From Leucobacter chromiisoli (GTDB lineage: Bacteria > Actinomycetota > Actinomycetes > Actinomycetales > Microbacteriaceae), in NCBI RefSeq assembly GCF_016522505.1, contig NZ_JAEHOH010000014.1, positions 62,001-126,000 on the forward strand: a stretch of 64,000 nt of DNA. The letters run 5' to 3'. How positions within the stretch are numbered: the stretch's first letter is position 1; each line of letters begins with the position of its first letter. Positions 41,786-50,530 of this stretch are shown in pieces. The translations under genes and the position numbers were made by a program. Below the pieces are notes generated by a model. The model did not search any database. It was given only the letters and a program-made list of their open reading frames with translations, and had not been told where the DNA came from.

Positions 41786-43378
41786 TCAGGTGCCGCAGTA
41801 CGTGCGGTGCGGGCCGGATCCCTCGGGGGCCGGCAGCGCGTAGCGGTCGAAGCCCGGCCGATGCTCGAACGGACTCGTGAGCAGCCCGAGCAGGGTCTCG
41901 AACGGCGCGGGATCGCCGATGGTCGCGGCGTCCAGCGCCTCGTCGACGAGGTGGTTCCGCGGGATGTAGACGGGGTTCACCCGGTCCATCGCGTCGCCGT
42001 CCGGTCCGAGCGCCAGCCAGGCGTCGAACCACTCGCCGGGACCCGCCCCGACCGCGAACAGGGATCGCACCCCGTCCTCCCGACCGCGCGCCGCCTCCGC
42101 GAGGGCCCGGAAGAAGCCGGTGTAGTCGATGCTCCGCGCCTGCAGATCCTCGAGCGCGCCCACCGCGATCCGCGCGATCTCCTCCTCCGCCTCGGCCGCC
42201 TGCTCCGCATCGGGATCCGGTGCGCCCGGGCGGCCCGCGATCCCGAGCTTGGCCCGCATGCCCGCGATCCACGCATCGCCGTAGGCGTCGCCGAAGCCCA
42301 CGAGCGTCTGCTCCGCGAGCTCGACGGCGGCCTCGGGGGTCTCGGCGAGCAGGGGCAGCAGCGTCTCGGCGAAGCGGGTCAGGTTCCACAGCGCGATGCG
42401 GGGCTGGTTGCCGTAGGCGTAGCGCCCGCCGTGGTCGATCGAGCTGAACACGGCCGCGGGGTCGTACGCGTCGATGAAGGCGCAGGGGCCGTAGTCGATC
42501 GTCTCGCCCGAGATGGTCGTGTTGTCGGTGTTCATGACGCCGTGCACGAAGCCGACGAGCATCCACGAGGCGAGCAGCCGGGCCTGCGCCGCGATCACGG
42601 CCTCGAGCAGTCCCAGGTACGGCGCCTCGGTCTCCGCCAGGTGCGGGAAGTGGCGCGCGATCGCGTGATCGGCGAGCCGGCGCAGCAGATCGGCGTCGCC
42701 GGTGGAGCGCGCGTACTGGAACGAGCCGACCCTGAGGTGACTGCTGGCGACGCGCACGAGCACGGCGCCGGGCAGGAGGCCGGTGTCGCGCGGCACCAGC
42801 CTCCCCGTGCCCACGACCGCGAGGGCCCGGGTGGTCGGGATCCCGAGCGCGTGCATCGCCTCGCCCATCGCGTACTCGCGCAGCATCGGGCCAACCGCCG
42901 CGAAGCCGTCGGCGCGGGCGAGCGGCGTTCTGCCCGACCCCTTCAGGTGGAGGTCGCGCAGCCGGCCCGCCGTGTCCTCGGCCTCGCCGAGCAGCAGGGC
43001 GCGCCCGTCCCCGAGTCTCGGCACATACCCGCCGAACTGGTGGCCTGCGTACACCTGCGCGACCGGGCGGCTGCCCTCGGCGAGCGCGTTGCCGAGGAGG
43101 AAGCGCACGCCGGTCTCGCTGCGGAGCGCATCGGCGTCGAGGCCGAGCTCGCCCGCGAGCTCCTCGTTGAGCATCAGCAGCGACGGCTCTTCCGGCTCCA
43201 TGGCGCGCCACGGGATCGCCATCTCGGGCAGATCCCGGGCGAAGGCGTCGCCGAGCGAGACGCCCGGCATCTCGGGCAGTTCGTCTCGTGCCGCATCTCG
43301 GGTCGGCGGGCGCGCCGGGTCGGGGCCCGGGGGCGGGTTCGGGGGCGGTGTTGCGTTTCGGGCTGGTTCGGCGGACAT
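41786..43378 (-). CDS. selO: SelO/YdiU pseudokinase AMPylase
   Basis: 530 residues of the SelO family (former UPF0061), inverted-ATP pseudokinases that transfer AMP to target proteins under redox stress. Family motifs are [37 protein letters not shown] and the metal-binding [13 protein letters not shown] near residues 277-289. The extreme C-terminus is YCGT, with Cys where eukaryotic SelO carries selenocysteine. TATCCT ends 6 bases before the ATG. The N-terminal 30 residues are a Pro-rich tail not found in all members. Confidence 0.95.
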   Translation of the reverse strand: MSAEPARNATPPPNPPPGPDPARPPTRDAARDELPEMPGVSLGDAFARDLPEMAIPWRAMEPEEPSLLMLNEELAGELGLDADALRSETGVRFLLGNALAEGSRPVAQVYAGHQFGGYVPRLGDGRALLLGEAEDTAGRLRDLHLKGSGRTPLARADGFAAVGPMLREYAMGEAMHALGIPTTRALAVVGTGRLVPRDTGLLPGAVLVRVASSHLRVGSFQYARSTGDADLLRRLADHAIARHFPHLAETEAPYLGLLEAVIAAQARLLASWMLVGFVHGVMNTDNTTISGETIDYGPCAFIDAYDPAAVFSSIDHGGRYAYGNQPRIALWNLTRFAETLLPLLAETPEAAVELAEQTLVGFGDAYGDAWIAGMRAKLGIAGRPGAPDPDAEQAAEAEEEIARIAVGALEDLQARSIDYTGFFRALAEAARGREDGVRSLFAVGAGPGEWFDAWLALGPDGDAMDRVNPVYIPRNHLVDEALDAATIGDPAPFETLLGLLTSPFEHRPGFDRYALPAPEGSGPHRTYCGT

Positions 43379-43384
43379 GCCCCG

Positions 43385-43390
43385 AGGATA
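43385..43390 (-). promoter_or_regulatory. -10 element of selO
   Basis: TATCCT on the reverse strand, 6 bases upstream of ATG 43378, fits the leaderless promoter pattern of this genome. Confidence 0.45.
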
Positions 43391-43401
43391 CGCGCGCACC
43401 C

Positions 43402-43926
43402 TCACCGCGCACCCAGGCTCGGGCCGCCGGTGCCGAGGAGGAGTACGGAGAGGGCGGGAGCGCGCGCGGCGCACGCCACGGTCGGTCGTCGGCGCCTCCG
43501 CAGATCCTCGGCGAGCATCACGAGGATACCGCTGGGGCCGCGCAGGTAGGTGAGTTTGTAGACGTCGCCATAGGTCGCGACACCGCGAAGCGGGTGGCAG
43601 CCGTGCCTCGCGGCGACGGCGAGCGCCTCGTCGATGTCGTCGACGGAGAAGGCGACCCGGTGCATCCCGATCTCGTTGGGGAGCGCAGGCTCGGTCTCGA
43701 TGGCCTCGGGGTGGATGTACTCGAAGAATTCGAGGCGGCCGTGGCCGTCCGGGGTCTGCAGCACCGCGATCTTGGCGTGGTTGTCGTCGAGCCCAACCGC
43801 GGTGTCCGCCCACTCGCCGCTCACCGTGTCGCGGCCCACGACGGTGAGGCCGAGATCCGTGAAGAACGCGACCGCGGCCTCGATGTCGCGAACCGCGATG
43901 CCGACGTTGTCGAGTCTGATGGCCAT
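43402..43926 (-). CDS. VOC/glyoxalase family protein
   Basis: 174 residues with two beta-alpha-beta-beta-beta modules: [20 protein letters not shown] (metal His absent, Asn-Val-Gly at the usual spot), [30 protein letters not shown] and a closing [13 protein letters not shown]. These are metal-dependent lyases, isomerases or dioxygenases; the substrate is not predictable. ATG 43926 is preferred over 43935 because TACGAT ends 7 bases upstream of it. The C-terminal 25 residues are Ala/Arg-rich and not part of the fold. Confidence 0.85.
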   Translation of the reverse strand: MAIRLDNVGIAVRDIEAAVAFFTDLGLTVVGRDTVSGEWADTAVGLDDNHAKIAVLQTPDGHGRLEFFEYIHPEAIETEPALPNEIGMHRVAFSVDDIDEALAVAARHGCHPLRGVATYGDVYKLTYLRGPSGILVMLAEDLRRRRRPTVACAARAPALSVLLLGTGGPSLGAR

Positions 43927-44028
43927 GCGTCGCATCGTAGCAACTGGGACCCGGTCCCGAACCCGATCCCGAGCCCCCGCTCCACGCCCCGTCCCCCGCT
44001 CGGGGAAGCATCCCGAGCGCCGGGCGCC

Positions 44029-45225
44029 TCACCCCTCGTCGAGGAGCGCCGCCGCGTACATGGGGCGTGCGGCGTCGGCGCTCGGCGGGTGGAACAGGCC
44101 GGCCGTCGCGTCGCGGTACAGCCGGCTGAGCTCGTGCCCGTTGCCGAAGCCGGCGCCGCCCGCGCATACGAGCGCGACCTCGGCGGCCCGCCGGGCGGCG
44201 TCCGACGCGTTGATGCGCGCGCTCACGAGTCGCAGCGGCCAGCCGGATCCGTGGTCGACGAGCTCGTCGAAGTCGCGCGCGTAGGCGTCGAGCTGGGCGG
44301 GGATCGCCATGAACTCCATGTGCGCGTCGGCGAGCCGGGTGCGGGCCTCGGGCACCTCGGCGTAGGTCGTGCCGCTCTTCGCCGACCTGCGGCGGCGCAG
44401 CCCCTCCGCGGCGAGGTCGAGCGCGCGCCGGGCGACCCCGGCGTAGACCGAGGCGATGAGCAGCTGGAAGTTGCTCGTGATCGCGAAGGTCAGCAGGTCG
44501 GGGTGACGCCCGGTCGGGATCCGCCTCGCCACGCGCTCGGGGCGCATCCGCGCGCCGTCCAGGATCGTGGCGCGGCTCTGCGAGGCCCGCATGCCGAGCA
44601 CGTCCCAGTCGTCGGACACGCGGATCCCCTCGCCGCCGCCGGCCTCCGCCTCGGCCGCCGTGCGCTCCAGGAACCCGTACACGAGTCGCGGCTCCTCCCC
44701 CGAGGCGTCGAGGCCGTGCACGATGAGGCGCGTCCACACCGGCGAGAGCGAGGTGAAGATCTTCACGCCCGAGAGCAGGTATGCGCCGTCGGGCTGCACC
44801 TCGGCGCTCGTGTTGGAGCCCTGCAGCACCCAGTCGTTCGACGGCTCGCTGATCCCGAACGCGAAGATCTCGCCCGTCATCGCCTCCTCGAGCACGTAGT
44901 CGAGCGAGCGGTCGCCGCGCTCGCGCATCGCGCGCACGACGCCCGTGCACATGAGGTGCATGTTGATCGCCAGCGCCGTCGCGGGTGCCGCCGTCGCGAG
45001 CCGCTGCTGCAGGCGCGAGACCTCGTGCAGGCCGAGGCCGGGGCCGCCGAACTCCTCGGGCACGAACAGCGCCGGGTAGCCGCGCTCGCGCAGCTCGGCG
45101 AGATCCTCGCCGAAGAACCGGTTCTCCCGGTCGTAGATCGCCGCCCGCTCGCGGAACCGCGCCAGCAGCTCCTCGGGAAGGTACTCCTCGGCCAGCTGCG
45201 CGTGCCTCGTCTCCCGATCGATCAT
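44029..45225 (-). CDS. Acyl-CoA dehydrogenase family protein
   Basis: 398 residues. The N-terminal helical domain contains [20 protein letters not shown]. The middle domain has [20 protein letters not shown] and [14 protein letters not shown], and the C-terminal domain ends with [20 protein letters not shown]. It is a flavin enzyme that introduces an alpha-beta double bond in an acyl-thioester or acts as a related oxidase or monooxygenase. GAGGAGAGG precedes ATG 45225; an upstream in-frame ATG at about 45258 is less likely. It is downstream of the ketosynthase and AMP-ligase genes. Confidence 0.9.
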   Translation of the reverse strand: MIDRETRHAQLAEEYLPEELLARFRERAAIYDRENRFFGEDLAELRERGYPALFVPEEFGGPGLGLHEVSRLQQRLATAAPATALAINMHLMCTGVVRAMRERGDRSLDYVLEEAMTGEIFAFGISEPSNDWVLQGSNTSAEVQPDGAYLLSGVKIFTSLSPVWTRLIVHGLDASGEEPRLVYGFLERTAAEAEAGGGEGIRVSDDWDVLGMRASQSRATILDGARMRPERVARRIPTGRHPDLLTFAITSNFQLLIASVYAGVARRALDLAAEGLRRRRSAKSGTTYAEVPEARTRLADAHMEFMAIPAQLDAYARDFDELVDHGSGWPLRLVSARINASDAARRAAEVALVCAGGAGFGNGHELSRLYRDATAGLFHPPSADAARPMYAAALLDEG

Positions 45226-45420
45226 CGCCTCTCCTCTGCGTCGTCGTGCTTCATCCATGGTCGCGCATCGTCGGAGGTCTCCGATACGTCGGAGGAATGG
45301 ACCGGGGTCCCTCCGACATACGCGGGTTCTCCGGCGCACGGGACGGCGGCCGGCCGGCGGTACGACCGACCGCGGCACGGGCGGCAGTGCGATACGCCGC
45401 CCCGACGGCCCACGCCTCCC

Positions 45421-46701
45421 TCATCCCCTCAGCAGCAGCGCCGCGTTGTGGCCGCCGAAGCCGAACGAGGTCGACAGCGCCGAGCGGATCCCCCGTTCCC
45501 GAGCGCCGACGACGAAGTCCCAGCCGTCGAACTCGGGGTCGTCGAGGTTCAGGGTGGGCGGCAGGATCCCGGTTCTCAGCGCCATCACCGAGATGATGGC
45601 CTCGACCGCCCCGCCCGCGCCGAGCAGGTGCCCGGTGCTCGACTTCGTGGCGCTGATCGGGATCCCCCGAGCGGCGTCGCCGAGGGCGGCCTCGAGCGCG
45701 GCGAGCTCGGCCGCGTCGCCCGCCGGGGTGCCGGTGCCGTGGGCGTTGACGTGGTCGACCTCTCCCGGCTCGGCCCCCGCGTCGGCGAGGCAGTCGCGCA
45801 CGGCACGCGCCGCGCCGCGGCCCTGCGGGTGCGGCGCGGTCGGGTGGTGAGCGTCGCTCGACGCCCCGAAGCCCGCGAGCTCGGCCAGCGCCTCGGCACC
45901 GCGCGCCCGCGCGCTCTCCTCGGACTCGAGCAGGATCGCGGCCGCCCCCTGCGACATGACGAACCCGGATCTGGCCCGGTCGAAGGGGCGCGAGGCCGAC
46001 GCGGGGTCGTCCTCGTACCCGGCGGCGAGCGCCCGCATGTTCGCGTTCGAGGCGAGGTTCACCGGGTTCAGGCAGTCCTCCATGCCGACGACGACGACTG
46101 CGTCGGCGTAGCCGTGCCGGATCCGGCGCAGGCCCTCGCCCAGGCCGATCGCGCCGCTCGCGCAGGTCGCCGAGACGCCCTGCGCCGGCCCGAGGGCCCC
46201 GTAGCGCTGGCTGAGCAGGGCCGCCGCCGCATCGGGAGCGCCGTAGACGGCCAGGGTGAGCGGCACCGCTCGCGCGCCCCTCCCGTCGAGCGCGCGCGTG
46301 GCGCGCTGCATGGCGTCGACGGGCCCCGATCCCGTCGCGGCGATGACCGCGACGCGCGCGCCGTCCCAGGGCAGGGCCCCGGACTCGGGGGCCGCGCTCG
46401 CCTGCGCCAGCGCCTCGTCGGCCGCGGCGAGCGCCCAGTGCTGCACGGGACTGAGTCGTCTCGCGAGCCCCGGCTCGAGCACCGTCGCGACGTCGAAGCC
46501 GCGCACCTGTCCGCCGATGCGCACCGGCAGCCCGTCGAACTCGGCGCCCTCGAGCGCGGTGATCGCGCTGCGCCCCGCGGAGACCGACTCCCAGAGCGCC
46601 CGCGCGCCGATCCCGCTCGGCGTGATCGCCCCCATCCCGGTGACGACCACCCGGCGGGGCCGACCGCCCGGCCCGGGGAGCCCGCCGTCCACGGGGCTCA
46701 C
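45421..46701 (-). CDS. Beta-ketoacyl synthase (FabF/KAS II-like)
   Basis: 426 residues with the intact ketosynthase triad: Cys in GVSATCASGAIG, His in VNAHGTGTPAGD and His in SATKSSTGHLLGAGG. It decarboxylates malonyl-ACP and extends an acyl chain by two carbons. A stand-alone KAS next to an AMP-ligase and an acyl-CoA dehydrogenase, without ACP, reductase or dehydratase, is unlike the housekeeping fatty acid cluster. The GTG start overlaps the AMP-ligase stop by 4 bases. Confidence 0.9.
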   Translation of the reverse strand: MSPVDGGLPGPGGRPRRVVVTGMGAITPSGIGARALWESVSAGRSAITALEGAEFDGLPVRIGGQVRGFDVATVLEPGLARRLSPVQHWALAAADEALAQASAAPESGALPWDGARVAVIAATGSGPVDAMQRATRALDGRGARAVPLTLAVYGAPDAAAALLSQRYGALGPAQGVSATCASGAIGLGEGLRRIRHGYADAVVVVGMEDCLNPVNLASNANMRALAAGYEDDPASASRPFDRARSGFVMSQGAAAILLESEESARARGAEALAELAGFGASSDAHHPTAPHPQGRGAARAVRDCLADAGAEPGEVDHVNAHGTGTPAGDAAELAALEAALGDAARGIPISATKSSTGHLLGAGGAVEAIISVMALRTGILPPTLNLDDPEFDGWDFVVGARERGIRSALSTSFGFGGHNAALLLRG

Positions 46702-48239
46702 AGCCGCACCGCCTCGCCGCGCTCGACGAGCTGCGCCGTCTCGCGCCGACGGATCTTGCCGCCCACGGTGCGGGGCAGCCGCTCCACGGCGTACCAGCGC
46801 CCGGGCACGAACTGCGGCGCGAGCCGCTCGCGCGCCCGCGCCAGCAGCGCGGCCTTGCCGGGCAGCGGCGCCACGTCCGGGCCGCCGCCCCGGCCGACGA
46901 CGCCCTCGACCACGAGCGCCACGACACTGCCGAGCCTCGGATGGGCGAGGGCGATCGCGCATACGGACCCGAGGCCCGGCATCCCCTCGAACTCCCGCTC
47001 GACCTCGGGCAGCGCGACCTTGTGCCCGCCCGTCACCGCGATGTCGCCGACCCGCCCCACCAGCTCCAGCCGATCGCCCACGAGCCTCCCCTGATCGTGC
47101 ACCGTCGCCCACCCGTCGGGGCCCCGCAGCACGGCATCCGTGGTGCCCGCCACGTAGCCGTCGGAGCAGGCGGCGGCGTGGATCCAGAGCGTGCCGAGCT
47201 CGCCCTCGGCGACCTCGGCGCCGTGCTCGTCGCGGATGCTCGCGCCGATGCCGTCGTAGACGGAGATCAGCGTGCCGTCGCCGTCGCGGCTGTCGCCGAT
47301 GAAGCCGATCTCGGCGGCGCCGTAGTAGCTGATGAGCCGCACGCCGGGCAGCACGCGGGCGAGACCGTCGCGGATGTTCGCGGAGAGGTTGGCCCCGCCC
47401 GTGACGACGAGGTCGAGCGATGTGAAGCGCTCGGGATCGCGTCGCGCCGCGTCGCTCAGCGCCTGCACGAGGGCCGGGACGGCGACGACGCGGGTGATCC
47501 GCTCCTCGCGCACGCGGCGCCCCATCTCGAGCGGGTCGAAGGCGTCGGCCACGTGCGCGCTGCCGGCGGTCGCGAGGCACTCGATGACAGCGTAGAGGGT
47601 GAGGCTGTACGAGACCGGCCCGGGTGCGAGCGTCGCGACCCCCGGCAGCGGCTCGAGGTGCGCCGTCGAGACCGCCGCGTTCTCTCGGTACTGACGCCGG
47701 GTCTTCAGGAAGGCCTTGGGGTCGCTCGTCGTACCCGAGGAGAACAGCAGCAGGAACGCCTCGTCGCCGTCCCTCACGATGGGCGGCGGGGCGGGATCGA
47801 CGCGTGCCTCTTCGCGCCTGAACCCGTCGAGCGAGACGACCGTGCCGCCCCAGCCGCGTGCGGAGAGCGCGGAGGCGAGATCCTCGGAGTCGCTGATCAC
47901 CACCCCGATCCCGGTGGCGAGGATCACGCGCACGCGATGCTCCAGCGGCCATCGGGGGTCGATCGTCGCGGAGACGGCGCGATAGCCGGCGAGCCCGGTG
48001 ACGATGCGCGCGGTGTGGAAGGCCGAGACGAGACTGACCGCGGTGATCGGGATCCCACGGGTCTCGGGGGCGGGGGCCGGAGGCTCATGCTGCCCGCGGT
48101 GGAGCGCGTCGACCACGGCGAAGGCCCGCCGGGAGTCCTCGACGAGTTCCGCGTAGCTCAGCCGCCCGTCGGAGCCGGCGATCGCGGTGCGGCCGGGGTG
48201 CTCCCTCGCCGTCCTCAGCACGGTCGACGTGATCGGCAC
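46698..48239 (-). CDS. AMP-dependent synthetase/ligase
   Basis: 513 residues of the adenylate-forming superfamily. The P-loop is LLFSSGTTSDPKAFLK; the A5-like motif is SYYGAAEIGFIGD, and the end holds the A10 lysine in PRTVGGKIRRRE. It activates a carboxylic acid as an adenylate and usually transfers it to CoA. It is first in a three-gene run with a ketosynthase and an acyl-CoA dehydrogenase. A TAGACT element about 35 bases upstream suggests a leadered promoter. Confidence 0.9.
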   Translation of the reverse strand: MPITSTVLRTAREHPGRTAIAGSDGRLSYAELVEDSRRAFAVVDALHRGQHEPPAPAPETRGIPITAVSLVSAFHTARIVTGLAGYRAVSATIDPRWPLEHRVRVILATGIGVVISDSEDLASALSARGWGGTVVSLDGFRREEARVDPAPPPIVRDGDEAFLLLFSSGTTSDPKAFLKTRRQYRENAAVSTAHLEPLPGVATLAPGPVSYSLTLYAVIECLATAGSAHVADAFDPLEMGRRVREERITRVVAVPALVQALSDAARRDPERFTSLDLVVTGGANLSANIRDGLARVLPGVRLISYYGAAEIGFIGDSRDGDGTLISVYDGIGASIRDEHGAEVAEGELGTLWIHAAACSDGYVAGTTDAVLRGPDGWATVHDQGRLVGDRLELVGRVGDIAVTGGHKVALPEVEREFEGMPGLGSVCAIALAHPRLGSVVALVVEGVVGRGGGPDVAPLPGKAALLARARERLAPQFVPGRWYAVERLPRTVGGKIRRRETAQLVERGEAVRL

Positions 48240-48304
48240 CGCAACCTCCCCGCGATCGACTCGGACCGCTCCAGTCTATGCGGGGCGGATCCGCCGGCGA
48301 GACG

Positions 48305-48514
48305 TCACTCGAGGCCTCCGTCGACCGGGTCGACCGCTCCCCGCGCGCTGCGCCGCCGCGTGAAGAGGATCAGCGAGATCAGGAAGATCAGGGCGCCCGC
48401 GCCCATGAGGAGATACCCGACCATGTCGAGATCGATCCAGTCGACCTGGACGTTCAGCGCGAACGCGAGGATCGCGCCGATGACGAAGAGGGCGATGCCC
48501 GAGCCGATGCCCAT
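48305..48514 (-). CDS. DUF6458 small membrane protein
   Basis: 69 residues: MGIGSGIALFVIGAILAFAL, an NVQVDWIDLDMVGYLLM linker and a second helix GALIFLISLILFTRRRSARG. This matches the DUF6458 pattern found throughout Actinobacteria; function unknown. AAGGAGAG lies just before ATG 48514, which excludes the longer upstream frame. Confidence 0.88.
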   Translation of the reverse strand: MGIGSGIALFVIGAILAFALNVQVDWIDLDMVGYLLMGAGALIFLISLILFTRRRSARGAVDPVDGGLE

Positions 48515-48627
48515 GATGCTCTCCTTACCTCTGGTGCCCGGCACGGCCGGTGCGCGTGCCTCAGGCGGCGGGTGCCTCCGCGGCCCCTCGGGGACACCCG
48601 GGGCGCTTCTCGGAAGCGGGACATGCC

Positions 48628-49953
48628 TCAGGCTCGCGTCGGCCCGCCCGCCGGGCAAGGGGGTTGACAGGGAGCGAGCCCGGCGAGGGCGGAGGCCAGG
48701 AAGTCGTCCTCCGCCTCGTTGCCGGGCAGCTCGAGCGCGCTGCGGTAGGCTCCGGCCGCCGCAGCCGCATCACCGAGTTCCTCCAGGGTCACCGCGCGCG
48801 CGATGTGGAACGGACGGAAGCGCAGCAGGGCCGGGTCGGCCGACAGCGCGTCGAGACGGCGCAGCCCCTCGGCGGGGCCGCGCAGCCGACCGAGCGCGAC
48901 CGCCCGGCCCAGACGCACGACGGGGCCGGGCTCGCGCTGTTCGAGCAGGCCGTACAGCACCGCGATCTGCGCCCAGTCCGTCGTCTCGAGGTCCGCCGCC
49001 TCGGCGTGCACGGCGGCGATCGCGGCCTGGATCGCGTACGCCCCCGCCCTCGGACCCGCCCCGGCCGCCGACTCGGCCAGGCGGAGCCCCTCCGCCACGA
49101 GCCCCCGGTCCCACAGCGCACGGTCCTGCTCGGCGAGCGGAACGGGTCGGCCCCGAGCGTCGGTGCGCGACGGGCGCCGAGCCTCGGTGAGCAGGAGCAG
49201 CGCGAGCAGGCCCGCGGTGTCCGCGGATCCCGGCATCAGCTCGTGCAGCAGCCGCGCCAGCCGGATCGCCTCCGCCGTGAGGTCCTCGCGGACGTGGACG
49301 TCTCCCGCGGAGCGGGCGAAGCCCTCCGCGTAGAGGAGGTAGACGACGCGCTGCACGCCCGCGACACGCTCCAGCAGATCCCGACGGCGCGGCGCCTCGA
49401 ACGGCACGCCGAGGGTGCGGATGCGCTTCTTCGCCCGCACGATCCGCTGCTGCATCGTGGGCACGGGGACGAGCAGCGCGTGCGCCACCTCCGGCGTCTC
49501 GAGCCCGGCGAGGAAGCGGAGCGTCAGCGCCACGTGGTCCTCGGGCTTCAGCGCCGGGTGCGCGCAGGCGAAGAAGAGCCCGAGCCGGTCGTCGGGAACC
49601 GGGTCCGCGTCGGCTTCGCCCACGTGTGCGGCCGGATCCCCGAGCAGCGCCGGCACCGGCGTCCGCTCCTCCTCGATCCGCAGCCGGGCCAGCTTCTGCG
49701 CCAGCACGCCCTCGCGCCTCACGGTGTCGAGCGCCTTCCGCTTCGCAGCGGTCTTGAGCCACGCCTCCGGGGCATCGGGGATCCCGCTCCGCGGCCAGGT
49801 CCGCAGGGCCTGGGCGAACGCCTCCTGCGTCATGTCCTCGGCGAGGTCGAGGTCGCCGAACCACCGGGCGACGGTGGCCAGGATGCGGGCGCGGGCGTCG
49901 CGGTCGATCGCCGCGACGGCCCGCCGCGCCGCCTCCGCTCCCGGGTGCTCCAC
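48628..49953 (-). CDS. ECF42-type RNA polymerase sigma factor with C-terminal extension
   Basis: 441 residues. Residues 1-75 hold sigma region 2 (RILATVARWFGDLDLAEDMT). Region 4 is near 140-185 (ETPEVAHALLVPVPTMQQRI). A long C-terminal domain (190-430) is a DUF6596/TPR-like extension. The architecture and the directly upstream YCII gene identify the ECF42 group, which has no anti-sigma factor. GTG 49953 follows the YCII stop by 18 bases. A TGTCGA/CGTC promoter before the YCII gene (50413-50439) fits the motif reported for this group, so it probably activates its own operon. Confidence 0.9.
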   Translation of the reverse strand: MEHPGAEAARRAVAAIDRDARARILATVARWFGDLDLAEDMTQEAFAQALRTWPRSGIPDAPEAWLKTAAKRKALDTVRREGVLAQKLARLRIEEERTPVPALLGDPAAHVGEADADPVPDDRLGLFFACAHPALKPEDHVALTLRFLAGLETPEVAHALLVPVPTMQQRIVRAKKRIRTLGVPFEAPRRRDLLERVAGVQRVVYLLYAEGFARSAGDVHVREDLTAEAIRLARLLHELMPGSADTAGLLALLLLTEARRPSRTDARGRPVPLAEQDRALWDRGLVAEGLRLAESAAGAGPRAGAYAIQAAIAAVHAEAADLETTDWAQIAVLYGLLEQREPGPVVRLGRAVALGRLRGPAEGLRRLDALSADPALLRFRPFHIARAVTLEELGDAAAAAGAYRSALELPGNEAEDDFLASALAGLAPCQPPCPAGGPTRA

Positions 49954-49971
49954 GGATCCGCCGATCGCGAT

Positions 49972-50319
49972 TCAGTAGGGGGCGAGCGGACGGATCTCGA
50001 CGTGCCCGCCGGGAGCCGAGGCGGGACTCTTGCGCGCCCACGCGATGGCCTCGTCGATATTCGCCACGTCGATGATGTATCCGCCGCCGACGAACTCCTG
50101 CACCTCGGCGAACGGCCCCGACGAGACCACCCGCTCACCCCGCTCGTCGCTGCCCACGGAGACCCCCTGCTCCGGATCCTCCAGGGCGAACGAGCTGACG
50201 ACGACGCCCGCCTCCGTGATCTCCCGGTCGAAGGCGAAGAACTCCTCGGGGCTCGCCCCTCCGTGCTCGCCGCACGCCGGGTCGTTCGCGTGCCCCATCA
50301 GCAGTAGTGCGTACTTCAT
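49972..50319 (-). CDS. YCII (DGPF-type) domain protein, partner of ECF42 sigma
   Basis: 115 residues: MKYALLLMGHANDPACGEHG, EFFAFDREITEAGVVVSSFA, VVSSGPFAEVQEFVGGGYII, ending HVEIRPLAPY. This is the YCII/DGPF family that is regularly encoded beside ECF42 sigma factors. YCII folds are ferredoxin-like and may be small enzymes or sensors; the function is unknown. GAGGAGG precedes the ATG. It is first in the operon with the sigma factor. Confidence 0.92.
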   Translation of the reverse strand: MKYALLLMGHANDPACGEHGGASPEEFFAFDREITEAGVVVSSFALEDPEQGVSVGSDERGERVVSSGPFAEVQEFVGGGYIIDVANIDEAIAWARKSPASAPGGHVEIRPLAPY

Positions 50320-50412
50320 GATTCCTCCTCGGTCCTCCGGCGAGGAGCCCTGCGCTCGGCGTGCGCTCCGTGCCGGTGATGAATGCCGAACCCGGTGGCC
50401 CGACACCATGAT

Positions 50413-50439
50413 GACGTACGGCACCGGGCGGAATCGACA
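50413..50439 (-). promoter_or_regulatory. Probable ECF42-dependent promoter
   Basis: Reverse strand: -35 TGTCGA (50434-50439), spacer of 17 bases, -10 CGTC (50413-50416). This matches the TGTCGA-type promoter described for ECF42 sigma factors and lies upstream of the YCII-sigma operon. Confidence 0.6.
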
Positions 50440-50530
50440 GTCCGGGGAGAAAAACGAGAAACCCGAGCGGCAACGCGCCGCGACCCCGGCCTGCGGGGCG
50501 CGCCCGCGCTCTCCGATAGGCTCGGACACG

